Below, in pieces: positions 5,839 to 8,554 of a stretch of DNA of 8,554 nucleotides. Location of the stretch: assembly GCA_014523625.1 (NCBI GenBank), contig JAATVP010000062.1, forward strand, positions 1 to 8,554, in the 5' to 3' direction. Positions within the stretch are counted from its first letter, which is position 1, and each line of letters starts with the position of its first letter. A program made the position numbers and the translations under genes. The notes beneath the pieces are model-generated. The model saw nothing but the letters and a program-made list of their open reading frames with translations, was not told the DNA's origin and did no database searches. This stretch comes from Nitrososphaerales archaeon TH5896. GTDB lineage: Archaea > Thermoproteota > Nitrososphaeria > Nitrososphaerales > Nitrososphaeraceae.

Positions 5839-6789
5839 TCAAGAGAGAGGATTCTTGTTTATTATTTCATCTAAGCACTGAACTATATCCTCCCTACTAA
5901 CAGGTATTGGATTGTTATCCAGGTGTCCTCGATCAGGCATAATAACATCTGCAGCTTCCTCAAATCCCTGCTTCAGCGTTAGGGGTTCAAAATTTAACTT
6001 CTTGCAGATATTCTTAAATCTTTCATAATAGGTTGACTTGTTGAATTTATGTGCCACAGTTGTACAGGCTGATAATGAGTATCCATGAGGCACTCCTTCG
6101 TTAGAGAATACATAAGATAATGCGTGTCCCAAAGTTGTCGACGAATTCCCAAAACCAATTCCTGATAGCATCGCACCATATGGTAGTAATTGCGGTTTAT
6201 CGTTAATTATTGCATCCTCCAATACATCGAAAGCCTCCTTACAAAAGAGCTTGGTCAATGGATTAGCCAACTTGCTATCGTATCCCTCCGAAGCCTGAGC
6301 TGCTGCATCGCAAGCTGAGTTTCTCATAATATTGTAGGGCGTACCTGGCAAGAAATATGGATCTACAATAGCCGCATCAGCTAGAAAAGCCTCATCCTGA
6401 AGTAGTTTTTTCTTATGTTCGAAACTTATAACTGCGTAGGTTGTCATTTCAGCACCCGTGCCAAATGTAGTTGGTATAAGTATCTTTGGAACACCGGTCA
6501 ACTTACCCAAATATTTACACACATCCATAGAGCTTCCTCCGCCCAACCCAATATATGCAGAGATCTTTTTTCCTTCGTAATTCTTTTTTATGGCTTCAAC
6601 ACTTTCTATTGATGGATCTGGTGTTACCTTATTGTATACTTCATATTCTTTGATGCCCGTGTACTCTAACCACTTTTCGTATATGTCTGGGGTAGTGGTA
6701 GTTATGACTAGAGAATCCGTTGGGTAGTCGAATTCCCTAGCTGCATTTTCACCATAAGCAATTTTTCTTGGCATCATTACCTTCCACAT
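5839..6789 (-). CDS. Iron-type alcohol dehydrogenase, candidate malonic/succinic semialdehyde reductase
   Basis: A 316-residue NAD(P)H-dependent oxidoreductase of the group III alcohol dehydrogenases. The nucleotide site GLGGGSSMD (81-89) and IPTTFGTGAE (105-114) are clear. Metal-site positions are D161 in ACDAAAQASEGYDSK, Q165 where classical members have His, H222 in LGHALSYVF and H235 in EGVPHGYS. The length is shorter than the usual 380 because the C-terminal helical domain is reduced. It resembles what I remember of the Nitrosopumilus enzyme (Nmar_1110) that reduces malonic and possibly succinic semialdehyde in the 3-hydroxypropionate/4-hydroxybutyrate cycle. The start ATG 6789 lies about 31 bases from a TATA-like box, suggesting a near-leaderless transcript; ATGs at residues 5 and 6 follow GGAAGGT and are alternatives. 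It is the only gene on its transcript. Glycerol dehydrogenase-like or lactaldehyde reductase activity cannot be excluded. Confidence 0.87.
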   Translation of the reverse strand: MWKVMMPRKIAYGENAAREFDYPTDSLVITTTTPDIYEKWLEYTGIKEYEVYNKVTPDPSIESVEAIKKNYEGKKISAYIGLGGGSSMDVCKYLGKLTGVPKILIPTTFGTGAEMTTYAVISFEHKKKLLQDEAFLADAAIVDPYFLPGTPYNIMRNSACDAAAQASEGYDSKLANPLTKLFCKEAFDVLEDAIINDKPQLLPYGAMLSGIGFGNSSTTLGHALSYVFSNEGVPHGYSLSACTTVAHKFNKSTYYERFKNICKKLNFEPLTLKQGFEEAADVIMPDRGHLDNNPIPVSREDIVQCLDEIINKNPLS

Positions 6790-6814
6790 AAGTGTTTGAG
6801 GTAACTGTTATCAG

Positions 6815-6826
6815 TATTATATTTTA
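6815..6826 (-). promoter_or_regulatory. TATA box of the alcohol dehydrogenase, possibly bidirectional
   Basis: On the minus strand TAAAATATAATA is centred about 31 bases before ATG 6789. Read on the plus strand, the same stretch (TATTATATTTTA) lies about 32 bases before ATG 6852 of a small divergent ORF, so one A/T-rich element could serve both directions. Confidence 0.45.
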
Positions 6827-6851
6827 CTAAATGCCTCTTCCAGGTTGATAA

Positions 6852-7016
6852 ATGAGATTTAAGCTACTCTATAATGTAGGTACTGCTAATTCGTTAATTC
6901 ATTATTTGTGGCCAAAGACTGAGGCCAGCAAGAAAATCAAATCAGACACTGAGTTTCTGAAACAAGAACGCCCTAATTTGTCAGTGTCTTCGTTTTGTTC
7001 AATTGGCAACATCTAA
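6852..7016 (+). CDS. Possible small protein (54 codons), unconfirmed
   Basis: An uninterrupted plus-strand frame from ATG 6852 to TAA 7014-7016 inside an otherwise gene-free 332-base gap. The product begins MRFKLLYNVGTANSLIHYLW and continues with a basic, polar middle (KTEASKKIKSDTEFLKQERP) and a Ser-rich end. AGGTTGAT at about 6842-6849 resembles an archaeal ribosome binding site, and a TATA-like element lies about 32 bases upstream. I recognise no family or motif. The gap would also have to hold the terminator of the heme A synthase operon on the opposite strand, and an inverted repeat at 6944-6989 lies inside the frame, so chance remains a real possibility. Confidence 0.3.
   Translation: MRFKLLYNVGTANSLIHYLWPKTEASKKIKSDTEFLKQERPNLSVSSFCSIGNI
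6944..6989 (-). repeat. Inverted repeat, possible terminator of the heme A synthase operon
   Basis: AGACACTGA (6944-6952) and TCAGTGTCT (6981-6989) are perfect 9-base complementary arms around 28 bases. On the minus strand the stem is followed by the T-rich GATTTGATTTTCTTG, so it could end transcripts coming from the respiratory operon, 133 bases after the heme A synthase stop. The loop is large, so a regulatory fold is an alternative. Confidence 0.4.
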
Positions 7017-7121
7017 CAGAAATAGCGGCCACTGTTTTAAGCACTTCTTACCGTATGACAATTATAACAAACGCTTGTGCAGATTCTTCCCTCAACCATT
7101 CAATTTGTAATTTCTGTCGTA

Positions 7122-7589
7122 CTAAGTTTTACCAAGAGTACTAGCGATTTCTTTTCTAGCCGCAGGGGAAGGCAATTGAAATGCGTACATTGTCACTAAA
7201 ATTAACATAGAAAACAATGTCATGCCTATTGCGAAATGTATTGTGACTAGAATGGAATGCAGCCTTTCGACAATCACTGCTCCACCCAAGGCGATCTGGC
7301 TCAGCACTAATCCAGCTGCGATTACAGCAGCAAGTTTCATACCCCTTCTCGACAATTTTGACTTTAGCGTGAAGAACATTGTTAGGATCACGAGCAATCC
7401 AGTAGTGGCTGCTAATGTTCTGTGTATATATTCAATCAAGAATTCACCCATAGGTACCAATCCCGCTGGACAGAGAGGCCAATCAGGACAAGAGAGCCCA
7501 ACCCCAGAAGCACTAACGTATCCACCAAAGAATATCAGAGTAAACAGACAAGAAAGAGTCCCAAAAGAAAGACACTTAAGAAAATTCAT
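7122..7589 (-). CDS. ctaA: Compact heme A synthase (CtaA/COX15 type, four helices)
   Basis: Oxidises heme O to heme A in the membrane for a heme-copper terminal oxidase. The 155-residue protein has four membrane segments (about 8-26, 50-75, 84-104, 109-137), half the eight helices of bacterial CtaA. Conserved features are GGYVSASGVGLSCPDWPLCP with C34 and C40 (the paired loop cysteines of the family), EYIHRTLA with E53 and heme-ligand H56, and H111 and H118 in the fourth helix. Compact forms like this are known in archaea (described for Aeropyrum pernix) and presumably act as oligomers, so it is not a truncation. It begins 4 bases after the double-cupredoxin stop, without its own ribosome binding site, so translation is probably coupled. 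Oxidase context supports the function. Confidence 0.88.
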   Translation of the reverse strand: MNFLKCLSFGTLSCLFTLIFFGGYVSASGVGLSCPDWPLCPAGLVPMGEFLIEYIHRTLAATTGLLVILTMFFTLKSKLSRRGMKLAAVIAAGLVLSQIALGGAVIVERLHSILVTIHFAIGMTLFSMLILVTMYAFQLPSPAARKEIASTLGKT

Positions 7590-7593
7590 CTTT

Positions 7594-8499
7594 TCAGGAT
7601 ACTTTCAGATTACCCAACATGTACGGATGTACTGAACAGTAGAATGGATAGTCTCCAGCTGCACGATTGGCGGTGTCTATCTGTCCAGTTGCGCCTGCAT
7701 CTATAATGCTTGTGTCAAATTGACTTCCTGTTTCAGGATCTTCTGGTCCTGAACCACTCGTAGCTGTATGGGGTACTGTGTCTTGATTTGATACCTCCAC
7801 TACGTCTCCTGCCGTGACTGTTAATGGATCGGGATCATAAGCTGGATTCCCTTGCACTGATGCACCTTCTGGAATGGTAAGCGTTGCACCAGCAGCTTCA
7901 GCACCCCCGCCTGCTGCCGGGGCAGCCGCAGAACCCTCAGCATCTGCAGCGGTAACTGTAAGGGAACTTGTCATGTACGGATGAACCTGGCAATAATATG
8001 CGATTTCATCTCCCTCCGCGGCACCGGCTAGTTCCATTGGCGCTGAGCTTTCACCGTTATTTATGATACCAGTATCGAAAATCTGTCCAGAGCTGGCGTC
8101 CTCTGGACCACTTCCAGAGGTCGCTGTATGAGGAACAGAATCTGCATTTTCCCAGACAACCTCAGTATTTAGAGGTACTTGAGCTTCATCAGATTCGTAA
8201 TCAGGATTTCCCTGAACTGAGGAATCTTCAAGTATTGTTATTTGCATAGCGCCTGCAGGAACTGCAGTCTCTGTTTCTTCTGCTGCCGGCAGTCCTTCCC
8301 CTTCGCTAACACCAGCTGGAGAAGGCTCCTCAGTCTTAATAGTACTAACAAGAGGCGGATACTTTACCATATTGGCCCAGTTTGGTACAGCAATTGCTGC
8401 TCCTACCGCCATAACTATGACCAAGATGGCCATTCCCTTAGCTAACCTCCGAGGGGAGGTCCTAATGATGGATTGGTGGTTCTCGTCTTCTGTAGTCAT
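7594..8499 (-). CDS. Membrane-anchored protein with two plastocyanin-like (cupredoxin) domains
   Basis: A 301-residue blue-copper protein, probably an electron carrier on the outer face of the membrane. Order: charged N-terminus (1-20), one membrane segment (about 21-38), an acidic, Pro-rich linker (50-82), cupredoxin domain 1 (about 86-184), an Ala/Gly-rich linker (185-205) and cupredoxin domain 2 (about 206-301). Both domains carry a complete type 1 copper site: H124, C170, H173, M176 (VPHTATSG and YYCQVHPYM) and H244, C288, H291, M294 (VPHTATSG and FYCSVHPYM). SPRRLAK before the hydrophobic segment resembles a twin-arginine signal but also suits a positive-inside anchor; I see no clear cleavage site. 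The start ATG 8499 has a strong AGGAGAGGAG 4 bases before it. The gene looks richer in G+C than its neighbours, partly from its Ala/Gly codons. Ammonia-oxidising archaea use such proteins where others use cytochrome c. Confidence 0.9.
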   Translation of the reverse strand: MTTEDENHQSIIRTSPRRLAKGMAILVIVMAVGAAIAVPNWANMVKYPPLVSTIKTEEPSPAGVSEGEGLPAAEETETAVPAGAMQITILEDSSVQGNPDYESDEAQVPLNTEVVWENADSVPHTATSGSGPEDASSGQIFDTGIINNGESSAPMELAGAAEGDEIAYYCQVHPYMTSSLTVTAADAEGSAAAPAAGGGAEAAGATLTIPEGASVQGNPAYDPDPLTVTAGDVVEVSNQDTVPHTATSGSGPEDPETGSQFDTSIIDAGATGQIDTANRAAGDYPFYCSVHPYMLGNLKVS

Positions 8500-8554
8500 A
8501 ATACTCCTCTCCTATCTTGAACGGATCTTCCATATCGGCAGGTTTCCCTTTGCC
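8462..8554 (-). CDS. C-terminal tail of an upstream gene (partial), perhaps an oxidase subunit
   Basis: Only 30 codons of this frame lie in the window. It ends at TAG 8462-8464, overlapping the start of the double cupredoxin by 38 bases in another frame. The tail is very polar: PADMEDPFKIGEEYYDYRRR, then EPPIHH. This is a natural composition for the cytoplasmic end of a membrane protein. Of the two other frames, one stops after 13 codons and the other at TGA overlapping the cupredoxin ATG (18 codons, less protein-like). Because a double cupredoxin and heme A synthase follow, subunit I of a heme-copper oxidase is a reasonable guess, but no signature residue is present to confirm it. Confidence 0.5.
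   Translation of the reverse strand, partial: GKGKPADMEDPFKIGEEYYDYRRREPPIHH
8504..8513 (-). promoter_or_regulatory. Strong ribosome binding site of the double cupredoxin
   Basis: On the minus strand AGGAGAGGAG ends 4 bases before ATG 8499 and lies inside the tail of the upstream gene. It is the best Shine-Dalgarno match in the window and supports this start over a later in-frame ATG (residue 23) that would remove the charged N-terminus. Confidence 0.6.

Larger units (their letters stand above)
6790..7121. other. Long gap between alcohol dehydrogenase promoter and heme A synthase 3' end
   Basis: Holds the alcohol dehydrogenase TATA box near its left end, the 54-codon plus-strand frame, a small TGGCC/GGCCA stem (6909-6927) and the 9-base inverted repeat at 6944-6989. 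No tRNA-like cloverleaf and no box C/D or H/ACA arrangement that I could support. Confidence 0.45.

Noticed and set aside
6841..7016. Possible box C/D small RNA, because three CTGA sequences lie close together
   Set aside because: No convincing box C (RTGATGA) at the right distance and no terminal stem.
7590..7593. Possibility that cupredoxin and heme A synthase are a split fusion
   Set aside because: Both have proper ends: domain 2 finishes at its last expected strand and heme A synthase starts with a normal first helix. They are two adjacent genes.
7222..7706. Plus-strand frames of 137 and 94 codons
   Set aside because: Antisense to heme A synthase and the cupredoxin C-terminus, both with strong family motifs.

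Overview
The window looks like chromosomal DNA from an ammonia-oxidising archaeon (class Nitrososphaeria, formerly Thaumarchaeota; probably the soil-type Nitrososphaerales, genus not resolved). The reasons are the gene set, read from sequence motifs only. It includes a membrane-anchored double blue-copper protein next to a compact four-helix heme A synthase, and an iron-type alcohol dehydrogenase resembling the semialdehyde reductase of the thaumarchaeal 3-hydroxypropionate/4-hydroxybutyrate cycle. There is also a small protein resembling a thaumarchaeal-restricted family. A/T-rich TATA-like boxes sit about 27-31 bases before several start codons, as expected for archaeal promoters with short or absent leaders. 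TTG start codons are frequent.

Layout. Positions 1-1147 (minus) hold most of a hydantoinase/dihydropyrimidinase-type cyclic amidohydrolase that runs off the left edge. A gene-poor stretch follows, then a small Cys/His-rich, probably zinc-binding protein (1555-1803, plus). A second gene-poor stretch (1804-2176) carries two mutually exclusive hairpins. Next comes a plus-strand pair: an arginase/agmatinase-family ureohydrolase (2177-3109) and, 16 bases later, a YgjP/DUF45-type zinc metallopeptidase (3126-3857). Three more plus-strand single genes follow: a small unrecognised protein (3997-4242), a two-domain rhodanese sulfurtransferase (4324-5151) and a DUF6659-like small protein (5356-5772). 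A GC-rich palindrome separates this last gene from the convergent iron-type alcohol dehydrogenase (5839-6789, minus). A possible unlisted 54-residue ORF lies on the opposite strand at 6852-7016. The right end is a minus-strand respiratory operon: the C-terminal tail of an upstream gene (8462-8554), the double cupredoxin (7594-8499) and heme A synthase (7122-7589). The first two overlap by 38 bases and the last two are 4 bases apart.

How the genes fit together. The right-hand operon fits the copper-based electron delivery to a heme-copper oxidase used by ammonia-oxidising archaea. The alcohol dehydrogenase would serve carbon fixation. The amidohydrolase and the ureohydrolase both act on C-N bonds of small nitrogen compounds, so they could feed ammonia or urea to the cell, but their substrates cannot be read from sequence alone.

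No rRNA, tRNA, CRISPR array, insertion sequence or integrase was found. I see no clearly new multi-gene system. The best candidates for follow-up are the double cupredoxin, the non-canonical metal site of the alcohol dehydrogenase, and the two unexplained intergenic regions.
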